This document shows positions 44,706 through 53,187 of a stretch of 64,000 bases of DNA, piece by piece (positions within the stretch are counted from its first letter, which is position 1; each line of letters opens with the position of its first letter). The translations under genes and the position numbers were made by a program. The DNA lies in assembly GCF_018614655.1 (NCBI RefSeq), contig NZ_JAGGOG010000025.1, forward strand, positions 112,163 to 176,162. Reading direction: 5' to 3'. Origin of the DNA: Pseudomonas fluorescens. GTDB lineage: Bacteria; Pseudomonadota; Gammaproteobacteria; Pseudomonadales; Pseudomonadaceae. The notes below the pieces were generated by a model. The model saw only the letters and a program-made list of their open reading frames with translations. It ran no database searches and was not told the DNA's origin.

Positions 44706-45605
44706 ATGAAGACTCCTAAACGCATTGAACCCCTGATCGAGGACGGTCTGGTCGACGAGGTGCTGCGCCCACTCATGAGTGGTAAAGAAGCAGCTGTTTA
44801 TGTGGTGCGCTGTGGCAACGAGTTACGTTGCGCCAAGGTTTACAAGGAGGCGAATAAACGAAGTTTTCGTCAGGCGTCCGAATACCAGGAAGGCCGCAAG
44901 GTCCGCAACAGCCGGCAAGCCCGGGCCATGGCCAAGGGCTCCAAATTTGGCAAGAAAGAAACCGAAGACGCTTGGCAGAACGCCGAAGTGGCTGCGTTGT
45001 TTCGTCTGGCCGGCGCGGGTGTTCGTGTGCCCAAGCCGTACGACTTCCTTGAAGGCGTGCTGTTGATGGAGTTGGTGGCCGATGAATACGGCGACGCGGC
45101 GCCGCGGCTTAACGACGTGACGCTTGACCCGGATCAGGCCCGTGAATATCACGCCTTCCTGATTTCCCAGATCGTGCTGATGTTGTGTACGGGCCTGGTG
45201 CATGGTGACCTGTCCGAATTCAACGTGCTGTTGACGCCGACGGGCCCGGTTATCATCGACTTGCCTCAAGCGGTAGATGCGGCGGGTAACAACCACGCGT
45301 TCAGCATGCTGGAACGGGATGTGGGCAACATGGCTTCCTACTTCGGGCGTTTCGCGCCGGAATTGAAGAAGACCAAGTACGCCAAGGAGATGTGGGCGCT
45401 GTACGAAGCCGGCACTCTGCACCCGGCCAGCGCCTTGACCGGCGAGTTCGACGAGCCGGAAGAGTTGGCGGACGTGGGCGGTGTTATCCGTGAGATCGAA
45501 GCGGCGCGACTGGATGAAGAGCGGCGTCAGGCGATCCGCGCGGCCGACGATGCGCCACCGAGCAAAGCCTCGGAGGAGCCTCCACCGCCGCCTTGGATGC
45601 AGTGA
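44706..45605 (+). CDS. RIO-type serine protein kinase
   Basis: 299 residues, RIO1 branch. The ATP loop is MSGKEAAVYVVRCGNELRCA, followed by the catalytic Lys in AKVYKEANKRSF. The catalytic Asp and Asn are in LVHGDLSEFNVLL and the metal-binding Asp in PVIIDLPQAVDAAGNNHA. A Pro/Glu-rich tail ends the protein (EEPPPPPWMQ). RIO kinases act in ribosome maturation in eukaryotes and archaea; the bacterial role is unclear. It is monocistronic, with a REP-type element after it. Confidence 0.9.
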   Translation: MKTPKRIEPLIEDGLVDEVLRPLMSGKEAAVYVVRCGNELRCAKVYKEANKRSFRQASEYQEGRKVRNSRQARAMAKGSKFGKKETEDAWQNAEVAALFRLAGAGVRVPKPYDFLEGVLLMELVADEYGDAAPRLNDVTLDPDQAREYHAFLISQIVLMLCTGLVHGDLSEFNVLLTPTGPVIIDLPQAVDAAGNNHAFSMLERDVGNMASYFGRFAPELKKTKYAKEMWALYEAGTLHPASALTGEFDEPEELADVGGVIREIEAARLDEERRQAIRAADDAPPSKASEEPPPPPWMQ

Positions 45606-45627
45606 TCTGACGGTAAATGGAGATCTA

Positions 45628-45773
45628 AATGTGGGAGCGGCGGTGCGACGATTCGACTTGCTCGCGAAGGCGGCTGTAGCCGCCTTGGGGCGCTAGGCTG
45701 CCCATCGCAGCTTCATTCTTCAGCAGCGGTTACAACCGCTTTCGCGAGCAGGTCGCACCGCCGCTCCCACATT
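45628..45773. repeat. Variant REPIN with 14-base arm insertion
   Basis: Outer arms AAATGTGGGAGCGGCGGTGC and the complement ending GCCGCTCCCACATTT. The left arm carries CGGTGCGACGATTCGA between GTGGGAGCGG and CTTGCTCGCGA; the right arm carries a shorter GTCGCACCG. The centre contains GGCTGTAGCCGCC and CAGCGGTTACAACCGCT, resembling the TGTAGCCGCTG family, so two REP types appear nested. It lies between the convergent RIO kinase and cueR genes. Confidence 0.8.
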
Positions 45774-45787
45774 TGTTTCGCGTTTAG

Positions 45788-46195
45788 TCAGTTGGAGCTG
45801 CAGCAACTGCCCGCCGCCAATTCCTTGAGAATCGGACAGTCCGGTCGGTGATCGCCCTGGCAATGCTCCGCCAGGTCCTGCAGCGTGTCGCGCAACTGCC
45901 CTAACTCACGAATTTTCTGGTTCAGCTCTTCGATGTGCTGGCGCGCCAGCGCCTTGACGTCGGCGCTGGCCCGTTGCCGGTCCTGCCACAAGGTCAGCAG
46001 CCTGCCGACTTCCTCCAACGAAAACCCCAGGTCCCGCGAGCGCTTGATAAACGCCAGGGTGTGCAAGTCGTCGGGGCCATATAGGCGATAGCCGCTGTCG
46101 GTACGGTGGGCAGGTTTCAACAGTGCGATGGACTCGTAATAGCGAATCATCTTGGCACTCAAGCCGCTTTGACTCGCCGCTTGGCCGATATTCAT
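45788..46195 (-). CDS. cueR: Copper-responsive MerR-family regulator CueR
   Basis: 135 residues. The MerR helix-turn-helix is NIGQAASQSGLSAKMIRYYE with SGYRLYGPDDLHTLAFI. The metal site is intact: Cys112 and Cys120, separated by seven residues (CQGDHRPDC), as in CueR proteins that sense Cu+, Ag+ and Au+. A Cys-rich tail (GSCCSSN) follows. Its ATG overlaps (ATGA) the stop of a short reading frame that looks like the end of a copper ATPase, and a CueR-type operator lies 104 bases upstream. CueR probably regulates this unit and copZ. Confidence 0.93.
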   Translation of the reverse strand: MNIGQAASQSGLSAKMIRYYESIALLKPAHRTDSGYRLYGPDDLHTLAFIKRSRDLGFSLEEVGRLLTLWQDRQRASADVKALARQHIEELNQKIRELGQLRDTLQDLAEHCQGDHRPDCPILKELAAGSCCSSN

Positions 46196-46296
46196 GGGTG
46201 ATCCTCCTGATCGTTGGGTTTCCAGGTTTTCAACTGCGGTGCATTGGCGCTCATGCCGACACTCGACAAGGCCATTGCCGTCCCGACAGTGCCTAG
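46192..46296 (-). pseudogene. 3' remnant of a copper-exporting P-type ATPase gene (cueA/copA)
   Basis: On the minus strand the frame ending in the TGA that overlaps cueR reads ...GTVGTAMALSSVGMSANAP then QLKTWKPNDQEDHP. AMALSSV followed by a short tail is the typical C-terminus of CopA-type P1B ATPases. No other part of the ATPase (CPC, DKTGT, HP motifs) is in the window. In P. fluorescens SBW25 cueA directly precedes cueR, as I recall. Here only about 30 codons remain between a CueR operator and cueR. An internal ATG could still allow translation of about 27 residues. Confidence 0.75.
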
Positions 46297-46300
46297 GATC

Positions 46301-46329
46301 AACCTTGACCCGAGGGGAAGGTCAAGGTT
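46301..46329 (-). promoter_or_regulatory. CueR-type operator/promoter facing cueR
   Basis: Perfect dyad: AACCTTGACC (46301-46310) and GGTCAAGGTT (46320-46329). On the minus strand it contains TTGACC as -35, with a spacer of about 19 bases to a weak GATCCT -10, the long-spacer arrangement activated by MerR-family regulators. It would originally drive cueA-cueR. Confidence 0.75.
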
Positions 46330-46342
46330 TCAAATCAATGTT

Positions 46343-46723
46343 TCAGTAACCCAGCGTGGCTGGTTTCAGGTACATCCCATCCTCGCCCTGGGCAATACGC
46401 ACTTTGCGAACATCGCCGGCTTTCAAATTCACCTCTTGTGCCTTGGGCGCCAGCATTCCCGGCAGGCAACCGGCGGCTTGCCCCGGCAGCAGCTTGAGGC
46501 GCAGCGACACTTTGCCGTTCGGCAGATTGAACGAGGTGGCCTGTTCCTGGAACAACCTTCCTGCCAACTGATCATTGATGTACAGGCCGATCTCGCAATT
46601 GGTCGGCACTTCCAGGCGCTCCCGGGAAACAATCAACACAGCATAGTCTTCGGCGGCGCTGGCCATCGGCGTAGCAACGAACAAGCTCAACAGGCTGACA
46701 AGGCCAAAAAACGACCAGCGCAT
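46343..46723 (-). CDS. Secreted protein of unknown function in the copper locus
   Basis: 126 residues with a Sec signal peptide (LVSLLSLFVATPMASA, cut before AEDYAV). The mature part is beta-rich, with two cysteines (TNCEIG, AGCLPG) and a GKVSLRLKLLPGQAAG segment. Its stop lies just upstream of the cueR-facing operator, and its start is divergent from copZ. I do not recognise the family; its position suggests, but does not show, a copper-related periplasmic role. Confidence 0.65.
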   Translation of the reverse strand: MRWSFFGLVSLLSLFVATPMASAAEDYAVLIVSRERLEVPTNCEIGLYINDQLAGRLFQEQATSFNLPNGKVSLRLKLLPGQAAGCLPGMLAPKAQEVNLKAGDVRKVRIAQGEDGMYLKPATLGY

Positions 46724-46811
46724 GGCGAATTCTCCGAAGTATCAAATCGTGGAGGGATGAAGCTTGGCCGACGATGCGACTGAATACCAGCCCGGCAGAT
46801 ATTTTCAGAAC

Positions 46812-46838
46812 TTGACCTTGCCCTCGTGGCAAGGTCAA
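46812..46838 (+). promoter_or_regulatory. CueR-type operator/promoter of copZ
   Basis: Perfect 11-bp dyad, TTGACCTTGCC (46812-46822) and GGCAAGGTCAA (46828-46838), with a 5-base centre. This fits known CueR operators closely. The -35 is TTGACC; a -10-like TACCCT lies further downstream near 46848. copZ starts 33 bases beyond. Confidence 0.88.
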
Positions 46839-46871
46839 AACTGCCTGTACCCTCATTAAAGGAGTCATGTC

Positions 46872-47069
46872 ATGCAAGTATTCAATGTTGAAGGAATGAC
46901 CTGCGGTCATTGTGTCCGGGCAGTGACCCAGGCGGTACAAGGCAAGGATCCGGCGGCCAGCGTGCGGGTGGACCTGGCGGCGAAGGAGGTGGGCGTTGAA
47001 AGCCGCCTGTCGCCGGAAGAAGTCATCGGTCTGATCACTGAAGAAGGTTACAGCGCCAGGCTCGCCTGA
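46872..47069 (+). CDS. copZ: Copper chaperone CopZ
   Basis: 65 residues, a single heavy-metal-associated domain. The copper site GMTCGHC has Cys at 11 and 14. Conserved later elements are VRVDLAAKEVGVESRLSPEE and EEGYSARLA. It binds Cu+ and delivers it to partners, usually a P-type ATPase, which seems to be missing at this locus. An AAAGGAG ribosome-binding site precedes the ATG, and a CueR-type operator lies just upstream. Confidence 0.93.
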   Translation: MQVFNVEGMTCGHCVRAVTQAVQGKDPAASVRVDLAAKEVGVESRLSPEEVIGLITEEGYSARLA

Positions 47070-47153
47070 TTTTTTAATAGTTAGCGAGCTATCGTAATGT
47101 TCAAGGCCCCCACGCCCGGCTAGACTGTCGGTCCTGACTGAGCTGGGTGCCTG

Positions 47154-48356
47154 ATGAACCTTCGCATAATTCTGATTTTGGGTGCCTTGAGCGCGTTTGC
47201 GCCATTGGCGATCGACTTTTACCTGCCTGGCTTCCCGGCCATGGCCCTGGCCTTCGGCACCGACGAAAAACATATCCAGCTGACCTTGGCGGTGTACTTC
47301 ACCGGCTTGGCCATCGGCCAGTTGATCTATGGGCCGTTGGCGGACCGTTTTGGTCGACGGGTTCCGCTGTTGAGTGGTGTCACTTTGTTCACCCTGGCTT
47401 CCCTGGCCTGCGCCTACGCGCCGACCCTGGAGTGGCTGATCGGGGCGCGTTTCGTCCAGGCATTGGGTGGCTGCGCGGGCATGGTGATTTCCCGGGCCGT
47501 GGTCAGCGACAAATGCGACGCGGTGGGTTCGGCCAAGGTGTTTTCCCAGTTGATGTTGGTGGTCGGGCTGGCACCTATCCTCGCGCCGATGCTGGGCGGG
47601 GTGATGGTCGGCCTTTATGGCTGGCAGTCGATTTTCCTGGCATTGACCGTGTTCAGCGTGTTCGCCGCCGTGGCGGTGGCTGTTGGCCTACCGGAAAGTT
47701 TGCCGGCCAATCAGCCGCGCCAACCATTGTCCGGCGCATTACGCCAGTACGGTCGCTTGCTGGCGGATCGGGTATTTCTCGGGTATGCCCTGACCGGCGG
47801 CATCGCGATTGCCGGGATGTTTGCCTACATCGCCGGCTCGCCTTTCGTGTTTATCAAGCTCTACGGCGTGCCTGCCGAGCATTACGGCTGGCTGTTCGGT
47901 ACCAATGCCGCCGGCTTTATCCTGGTGGCGCAAGTCAATGCGCGGTTGCTGTCCAAGCGCGGCCCGGCGTTTTTGCTGGGGCGCACGGTGTGGGTTTACC
48001 TGGTGGCGGCCTTGGCGCTACTGGCGGTCAGCGCGTTGCACACGCAAGCCTTGTGGCCATTGTTGGTGCCGCTGTTTATTTGCATCGCCAGCCTGGGCTG
48101 TATTTTGCCCAACACCTCGGCGTGCGCCATGAGCGGGCAGGGCGCACGGGCCGGCAGTGCGTCGGCGTTGCTGGGCTGCATTCAGTTTGGTGTGGCGGCG
48201 GGTGCGGCGTCACTGGTCGGGGTTTTGCACGACGGCACGGCCATGCCGATGGCGATGGTCATCAGCTTGTGCGGGGTGTTAGCGGTGACCGTGGCCACAT
48301 TGACCCGACGCTTGCAGCGGGAAAAAGCGCTGGCTGTAGCCGCTGCCGAAGAATGA
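47154..48356 (+). CDS. MFS multidrug exporter, Bcr/CflA family
   Basis: 400 residues and about 12 membrane segments. The family features are LAIDFYLPGFPAMALAFGTD, the inter-helix motif GPLADRFGRRVPLLSGVTLF and the motif C-like GLAPILAPMLGGVMVGLYGW. It predicts proton-driven drug or metabolite export. The last codons (LAVAAAEE and the stop) are written by the start of a REPIN element, so the C-terminus seems to have been replaced by the repeat. Confidence 0.88.
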   Translation: MNLRIILILGALSAFAPLAIDFYLPGFPAMALAFGTDEKHIQLTLAVYFTGLAIGQLIYGPLADRFGRRVPLLSGVTLFTLASLACAYAPTLEWLIGARFVQALGGCAGMVISRAVVSDKCDAVGSAKVFSQLMLVVGLAPILAPMLGGVMVGLYGWQSIFLALTVFSVFAAVAVAVGLPESLPANQPRQPLSGALRQYGRLLADRVFLGYALTGGIAIAGMFAYIAGSPFVFIKLYGVPAEHYGWLFGTNAAGFILVAQVNARLLSKRGPAFLLGRTVWVYLVAALALLAVSALHTQALWPLLVPLFICIASLGCILPNTSACAMSGQGARAGSASALLGCIQFGVAAGAASLVGVLHDGTAMPMAMVISLCGVLAVTVATLTRRLQREKALAVAAAEE

Positions 48357-48478
48357 GGCTGCGATCGAGGGCGAAGCCCTCGTAAGGTCGCGCAGGTGTT
48401 TCATCAGGCAGGCCGTATAAGCCGCTTTACGACTGCTTCGCAGCCGAACGCAGCCTCGCAAGCTCGACAGCGGCTACA
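48335..48478. repeat. REPIN-like element overlapping the MFS gene end
   Basis: Begins TGTAGCCGCTGCCGAAGAAT and ends AGCTCGACAGCGGCTACA, with inner arms GAGGCTGCGATCG and CGAACGCAGCCTC. It is a member of the TGTAGCCGCTG family but with a diverged centre (GAGGGCGAAGCCCTCG hairpin). Its first 22 bases code for the last residues and stop of the MFS protein. Confidence 0.85.
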
Positions 48479-48481
48479 GGG

Positions 48482-48658
48482 TCAGCCGACTGAGCGGTGT
48501 TGTTCGGGAAAATGGTGAGGCGCCTGGATTCGGCTTTGCAGTGTGTCGGCAAAAGCGCGGGCTTCGGCCTCACTGCGAAAGGTAAAGGCGTTCTGGTCCA
48601 GACGAACCTGCCATTTGGTGCCTTGGGATTTTGCTAACGCTTTTATCAGGATCTTCAT
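48482..48658 (-). CDS. Small conserved hypothetical protein
   Basis: 58 residues from the ATG at 48658 (MKILIKALAKSQGTKWQVRL). It has a short beta-alpha pattern (QNAFTFRSEAEARAFADTLQ). The longer in-frame extension upstream has poor composition and is rejected. I do not recognise a family. It starts 4 bases from a REPIN and is monocistronic. Confidence 0.55.
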   Translation of the reverse strand: MKILIKALAKSQGTKWQVRLDQNAFTFRSEAEARAFADTLQSRIQAPHHFPEQHRSVG

Positions 48659-48806
48659 TGCTGATTTCCTCACGTAAAAGATTGCGTGGCAAAGGCGGCC
48701 AATATAAACCCGAATACGCTTACAAATATGACAAGGATCAAGTCTCTGACTAGCGGTGTCGTCCATCACTCACATGAATAACGGACGGCACTGACAGACG
48801 TGTTTC

Positions 48807-49820
48807 TTAGAACCCTTCCAGCACAATCTTACCCTTGGCCTTGCCACTTTCCAGCAGCTCATGGGCACGGCGCAGGTTAGCGGCGTTGATCACCCCGAAG
48901 TGCTCACCCACCGTTGTTTTCAATGTGCCAACGTCGATCAGTTCGGCCACGCGATTGAGCAGGTTGTGCTGTTCGATCATGTCGGGCGTTTCGAACATCG
49001 AGCGGGTGTACATGAATTCCCAATGCAGCGACAGGCTCTTGCGCTTGAGCTTGCTGATGTCCAGCGCCTTGGGATCATCGATCAGCGCGAGCTTGCCTTG
49101 GGGCATCAGCGCTTCCACCAGTTGATCCAAGTGATGGTCGGTCTGGGTCAGGCTGGCGACGTGAGTCACCTGCGCAACACCTGCGCGTTTCAGCTCCTCG
49201 CTCAATGGTTGGCTATGATCAATCACCAGGTCCGCCCCCAGATCCTTGGCCCAGGCTTGGGTTTCCGGGCGCGAGGCGGTGCCGATGACTTTCAGTGCGG
49301 TGAGCTGTTTGGCCAGTTGTGTGAGGATCGAACCCACGCCACCGGCCGCGCCGACGATCAGCAGGCTCTGGCCTTCATCCGTCTTGCCTTCGCGTACTTG
49401 CAGCCGTTCAAACAGCAGCTCCCAGGCGGTGATGGCGGTCAGCGGCAGTGCGGCAGCTTCGGCAAAACCCAGGCTTTTCGGCATGTGGCCGACGATACGC
49501 TCATCCACGGTGTGCAGTTCGCTGTTGCCGCCCAGCCGCACCAGCGATCCGGCGTAGAACACCTTGTCGCCGGCCTTGAACAGGCTCACTTCACTGCCCA
49601 CGGCCTTGACCACACCGGCGACGTCCCAGCCCAGCACTTTGGCCGCACCGTTTTCCGGGGCGACGTTCTGCCGGACTTTGGTATCTACGGGGTTGACCGA
49701 GATGGCTTTGACTTCCACCAGCAGGTCACGGGGACCGGCGACGGGTTCCGGCAGTTCGATATCTTGCAGGGACATTGGATCGTTGATGGGCAGTGAGGCG
49801 TAGTAAGCGATAGCTTTCAT
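48807..49820 (-). CDS. Zinc-type alcohol dehydrogenase-like / quinone oxidoreductase
   Basis: 337 residues, medium-chain dehydrogenase/reductase superfamily. The N-terminal GroES-like domain includes VEVKAISVNPVDTKVRQNVA and LGWDVAGVVKAVGSEVSLFK. The NADPH domain has LLIVGAAGGVGSILTQLAKQ. Catalytic zinc ligands are not evident, so it is probably a zinc-independent NADPH:quinone or enone reductase (the YahK/ZADH family name is conventional). It lies upstream of an ABM monooxygenase gene on the same strand, 28 bases away, and a LysR gene is divergent. Confidence 0.88.
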   Translation of the reverse strand: MKAIAYYASLPINDPMSLQDIELPEPVAGPRDLLVEVKAISVNPVDTKVRQNVAPENGAAKVLGWDVAGVVKAVGSEVSLFKAGDKVFYAGSLVRLGGNSELHTVDERIVGHMPKSLGFAEAAALPLTAITAWELLFERLQVREGKTDEGQSLLIVGAAGGVGSILTQLAKQLTALKVIGTASRPETQAWAKDLGADLVIDHSQPLSEELKRAGVAQVTHVASLTQTDHHLDQLVEALMPQGKLALIDDPKALDISKLKRKSLSLHWEFMYTRSMFETPDMIEQHNLLNRVAELIDVGTLKTTVGEHFGVINAANLRRAHELLESGKAKGKIVLEGF

Positions 49821-49848
49821 GAGGGTTTCCAGAAAATGAGATCAGTGA

Positions 49849-50142
49849 TCAGCCGAGGAACTTCAGGCGCTTGAGCTCGAAATGCTCAATCACGTCAGCG
49901 GCCTTGGCGCGGAAGCTTTGGATGTGGGCGCTCTGGTCGTGAGCGTCCAGCGCGGCGTCGTCGTTCCAGCGCTCGAGCATGTAGAAGGTCTCGGGGTGTT
50001 GCAGGTCCTGGTGCAAGTCGTATTGCTGGCAACCGGCTTCGGCGCGCGTAGGTTCCAGCAGCCCGCGAAGCAATGGTTCGAGGGTGTCTTGTTGACCGGG
50101 TTTGGCAATCAGCGTGGCGATGACGTTAAAGGCGGCGGACAT
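49849..50142 (-). CDS. Putative quinol monooxygenase (ABM/YgiN-like)
   Basis: 97 residues, a single antibiotic-biosynthesis-monooxygenase domain: MSAAFNVIATLIAKPGQQDT, EPTRAEAGCQQYDLHQDLQH, YMLERWNDDAALDAHDQSAH. These dimeric proteins act on quinols or aldehyde-like substrates without cofactors. It leads a two-gene unit with the oxidoreductase, suggesting joint handling of quinone or enone stress, probably under the divergent LysR regulator. Confidence 0.87.
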   Translation of the reverse strand: MSAAFNVIATLIAKPGQQDTLEPLLRGLLEPTRAEAGCQQYDLHQDLQHPETFYMLERWNDDAALDAHDQSAHIQSFRAKAADVIEHFELKRLKFLG

Positions 50143-50265
50143 ATTCGGCTCCAGGCACGTGATGAACAGGATGGACAGATGATTGGCTATTTCTCTTGAA
50201 GATAAAACCCGCTAAAAGAGCAGTCTCTTTCAATTTTTTATTGATAATCGGCCGAGACGATCAGC

Positions 50266-51192
50266 ATGCTGCGTTTTGATGATTTGCAGTTATTTGTCCG
50301 CGCGGCGGACCTGGGTAGCCTCTCCGCCGCGGCGCGGGTCATGGACATGTCGGCAGCGGTGGCCAGTGCAGCGTTGAAGCGCATTGAGCAGCAACTGGGG
50401 GCGCGACTGTTGGCACGCTCCACCCGCAGCCTGCGCCTGACGGCGGAAGGCGAGGGGTTTCTGGAGTACGCCCGCGCGGCCTTGAGTTCCCTGGACGAGG
50501 GGCGCCGGTTATTAGCCAGCGGCCAGGACCAGGTCAGTGGTGTCTTGCAGCTGTCGGCGCCGTCGGACTTGGGCCGTAATCAACTGCTGCCCTGGCTGGA
50601 TGAGTTCCAGAGCGAATACCCCAAGCTGAGCGTGCGCCTGCTGTTGGGCGATCGCATTGCCGACTTGTTCCGCCAGCCGGTGGACATCGCCCTGCGTTAC
50701 GGCGAACCCGAGGACTCCAGCCTGATTGCCTTGCCCATCGCCCCGCAGAATGTTCGGGTACTGTGCGCCGCGCCCAGCTACCTGGCCCGACATGGCGAAC
50801 CTCGTCATCTGGAGCAACTGGCCCAGCACAATTGCCTGCTGTACATGCTCGGCAGCCGGGTGCATGACCATTGGAGTTTTCACGACGGCAAGCGCGAGGT
50901 CAGCCTGACGGTGACGGGCGACCGTTTCAGTGACGATGCCGACGTGGTTCGGCGATGGGCCGTGGCGGGTGTCGGCATTGCCTATAAGTCCTGGCTGGAC
51001 GTCAGTGCTGATGTGTTGGCCGGGCGTCTGCGCCTGCTTCTGCCGGAGCTGCAAGGTGAGCGCACGCCGCTCAATCTGTTGTGTGCCCATCGCGCGCAGT
51101 TGAGCAAGCCGATCAACCTGCTGCGGGAAATGCTCGTGTCCCGTTGTGCGAAGTTGACCGCGCAGTTGCCAGACCGATTGATCGCTACGTAA
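50266..51192 (+). CDS. LysR family transcriptional regulator
   Basis: 308 residues. The helix-turn-helix is in DLQLFVRAADLGSLSAAARV through ALKRIEQQLGARLLARSTRS. The C-terminal domain has GVLQLSAPSDLGRNQLLPWL and the LysR effector fold. It is transcribed away from the ABM/oxidoreductase pair with 123 bases between, the usual geometry for a LysR regulator and its target. The effector is unknown. Confidence 0.92.
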   Translation: MLRFDDLQLFVRAADLGSLSAAARVMDMSAAVASAALKRIEQQLGARLLARSTRSLRLTAEGEGFLEYARAALSSLDEGRRLLASGQDQVSGVLQLSAPSDLGRNQLLPWLDEFQSEYPKLSVRLLLGDRIADLFRQPVDIALRYGEPEDSSLIALPIAPQNVRVLCAAPSYLARHGEPRHLEQLAQHNCLLYMLGSRVHDHWSFHDGKREVSLTVTGDRFSDDADVVRRWAVAGVGIAYKSWLDVSADVLAGRLRLLLPELQGERTPLNLLCAHRAQLSKPINLLREMLVSRCAKLTAQLPDRLIAT

Positions 51193-51329
51193 TAACCTCG
51201 GCAATTGCGGGACTTTTCACTCGACGCCTGTCTGTGATTGGACTGTCAGACGCCGCGGAACCGGGTGTTTTCGCGCCTATACTTTTCCGCGCAGAGCAGC
51301 AGACAAATGATTCAACAGGGAGTGAATAC

Positions 51330-52043
51330 ATGGAACAGGCACCTTGCATCAGCCAGATCGCCACACTGCTGGCCGACCGCAAACGCACCGCGATGATATG
51401 GGCATTGATGGACGGCTCGGCTAAACCTATTGATGAGTTGGCGCACCTGGTGGGGGTATCGCCTGCGTCGGCTAATGCCCACCTGACGCTGTTGGCGGCC
51501 GGCGGTTTGTTACATGTCGAGGCGAGGGGGAAAAAGCGTTTTTTTCGGATGGCCGCCCCCGACGTAGGCGCCGCCGTCGACGCACTGGCCAGTGCTACGG
51601 TGGCTAGCGCGGCACGCAGTAAGCCGCTGGTGGTCAAGGCTCTGGTTGCACCGGCGTCACTGCTCCGTGCCAGACTTTGCCAGGGACATTTAGGGGGCCA
51701 AGTGGCGGCGGCGCTTTATCAACGCATGAGGGCGGCCGGGTGGGTTGAGCGCCAGGAGCAACGGGTCCAGGTAACCCCCAAAGGCGCGCTTAACTTGGCG
51801 GGCTTCGGGATTTTTACCCAGGCATTGGCGCAGGGCTGCAATTCGCCCATTGCCTGTGACTGTTTCGATTGGAGTGAGCAACAGCCACATCTAGGTGGCG
51901 CATTGGGCGCCGGCTTATTGCAGCTGTTCATGCAGTCGGGCTGGATCAGTCTGATCAATGAGTCACAGGCGTTGCAGATTACCGAAGTGGGGCAGCTGGA
52001 AATTGCCCGGCTGGCCGCTGCCCCTACATCATTAGGTGATTAA
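51330..52043 (+). CDS. ArsR-like winged-helix regulator
   Basis: 237 residues from the ATG at 51330, with GGGAG upstream; the frame opens earlier but overlaps the LysR end without support. The N-terminal winged helix reads ISQIATLLADRKRTAMIWAL and LAHLVGVSPASANAHLTLLA. A C-terminal ~140-residue region has Cys residues (GCNSPIACDCFDW) that might bind an effector. It is longer than classic ArsR/SmtB proteins. The stop overlaps that of the convergent adenine deaminase gene by 4 bases. Confidence 0.8.
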   Translation: MEQAPCISQIATLLADRKRTAMIWALMDGSAKPIDELAHLVGVSPASANAHLTLLAAGGLLHVEARGKKRFFRMAAPDVGAAVDALASATVASAARSKPLVVKALVAPASLLRARLCQGHLGGQVAAALYQRMRAAGWVERQEQRVQVTPKGALNLAGFGIFTQALAQGCNSPIACDCFDWSEQQPHLGGALGAGLLQLFMQSGWISLINESQALQITEVGQLEIARLAAAPTSLGD

Positions 52044-52993
52044 GGCTTCACCAACCGCGCATCCAGGCTGTTTTGCGCCAGGCGTTTGGCCTGGTCCTGG
52101 GTCATGCCCAAAGAGGTGTGCAGCGCATGGAAGTTCTCGGTCACATAGCCACCGAAGTACGCCGGGTCGTCCGAGTTCACCGTGACCTTCACGCCACGCT
52201 CAAGCATGTCGAGGATGTTGTGCTGGGACATGTCGTCGAACACGCAGAGCTTGGTGTTGGACAACGGGCACACGGTCAGCGGGATCTGCTCGTCGATGAT
52301 CCGCTGCATCAGGCGCTCGTCTTCGATGGCACGCACGCCATGATCGATACGCTGGATCTTCAGCAGGTCGAGGGCTTCCCAGATGTATTCCGGCGGGCCT
52401 TCTTCGCCGGCGTGGGCGACGGTCAGGAAGCCTTCGTGACGGGCGCGATCGAACACTCGCTGGAACTTGCTCGGTGGGTGGCCCATTTCGGAGCTGTCCA
52501 AACCAACGGCGACAAACGCGTCACGGAACGGCAGCGCCTGGTCGAGGGTTTTCTCGGCTTCTTCTTCGCTCAAGTGGCGCAGGAAGCTGAGGATCAGACC
52601 GCTGGTGATGCCCAGTTGCTGCTCGCCATCTTTCAAGGCGGCCGCGATACCGTTGAGCACCACTTCGAACGGCACGCCGCGGTCGGTGTGGGTCTGCGGG
52701 TCGAAGAAGGGTTCGGTGTGGATCACGTTCTGCGCCTTGCAGCGCAGCAGGTAAGCCCAGGTCAGGTCGTAGAAGTCCTGGGAAGTGCGCAGTACATCGG
52801 CGCCTTTGTAATAAAGGTCGAGAAACTCTTGCAGGTTGTTGAAGGCATAGGCCTTGCGCAGGGTTTCGACGTCGTTCCACGGCAGCGCGATCTTGTTGCG
52901 TTCGGCCAGGGCGAACAGCAACTCAGGCTCCAGCGAGCCCTCCAGATGCAGGTGTAATTCAGCCTTGGGCAGGGCGTTGAGCCAGTCGTACAT
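52040..52993 (-). CDS. Adenine deaminase (adenosine-deaminase fold)
   Basis: 317 residues. Metal-binding HLHLEGSLEPELLF at the N-terminus, HAGEEGPPEYIWEAL in the middle and the C-terminal TVNSDDPAYFGGYVTENF are the adenosine/adenine deaminase motifs. Pseudomonas members of this length (PA0148 type) have been characterised as adenine deaminases, making hypoxanthine and ammonia. It is co-located with the 8-oxoguanine deaminase and purine permease, supporting a purine role. Confidence 0.9.
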   Translation of the reverse strand: MYDWLNALPKAELHLHLEGSLEPELLFALAERNKIALPWNDVETLRKAYAFNNLQEFLDLYYKGADVLRTSQDFYDLTWAYLLRCKAQNVIHTEPFFDPQTHTDRGVPFEVVLNGIAAALKDGEQQLGITSGLILSFLRHLSEEEAEKTLDQALPFRDAFVAVGLDSSEMGHPPSKFQRVFDRARHEGFLTVAHAGEEGPPEYIWEALDLLKIQRIDHGVRAIEDERLMQRIIDEQIPLTVCPLSNTKLCVFDDMSQHNILDMLERGVKVTVNSDDPAYFGGYVTENFHALHTSLGMTQDQAKRLAQNSLDARLVKP

Positions 52994-53187
52994 TTATAAG
53001 TTCTCATCAGGTGCAATAGCGGCATTCTACAGGCCAAGACTGAAATAATCGGCAAAACCTGACCAAACGGTGAGCATTCGCTTTCTTCGCGCAAGCGGTG
53101 AGTGGACTAAGGTGTAACGAAACGTTAGCGGCGTGATGCAGTCTGTACCCCATCCATGACTGATTTGCCGTTCGAAAAAGGTTCGTA

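Noticed and set aside
47147..48385. 412-codon frame overlapping the MFS gene in another frame
   Set aside because: No domains; the overlapping 400-codon frame is a clear 12-helix MFS transporter.
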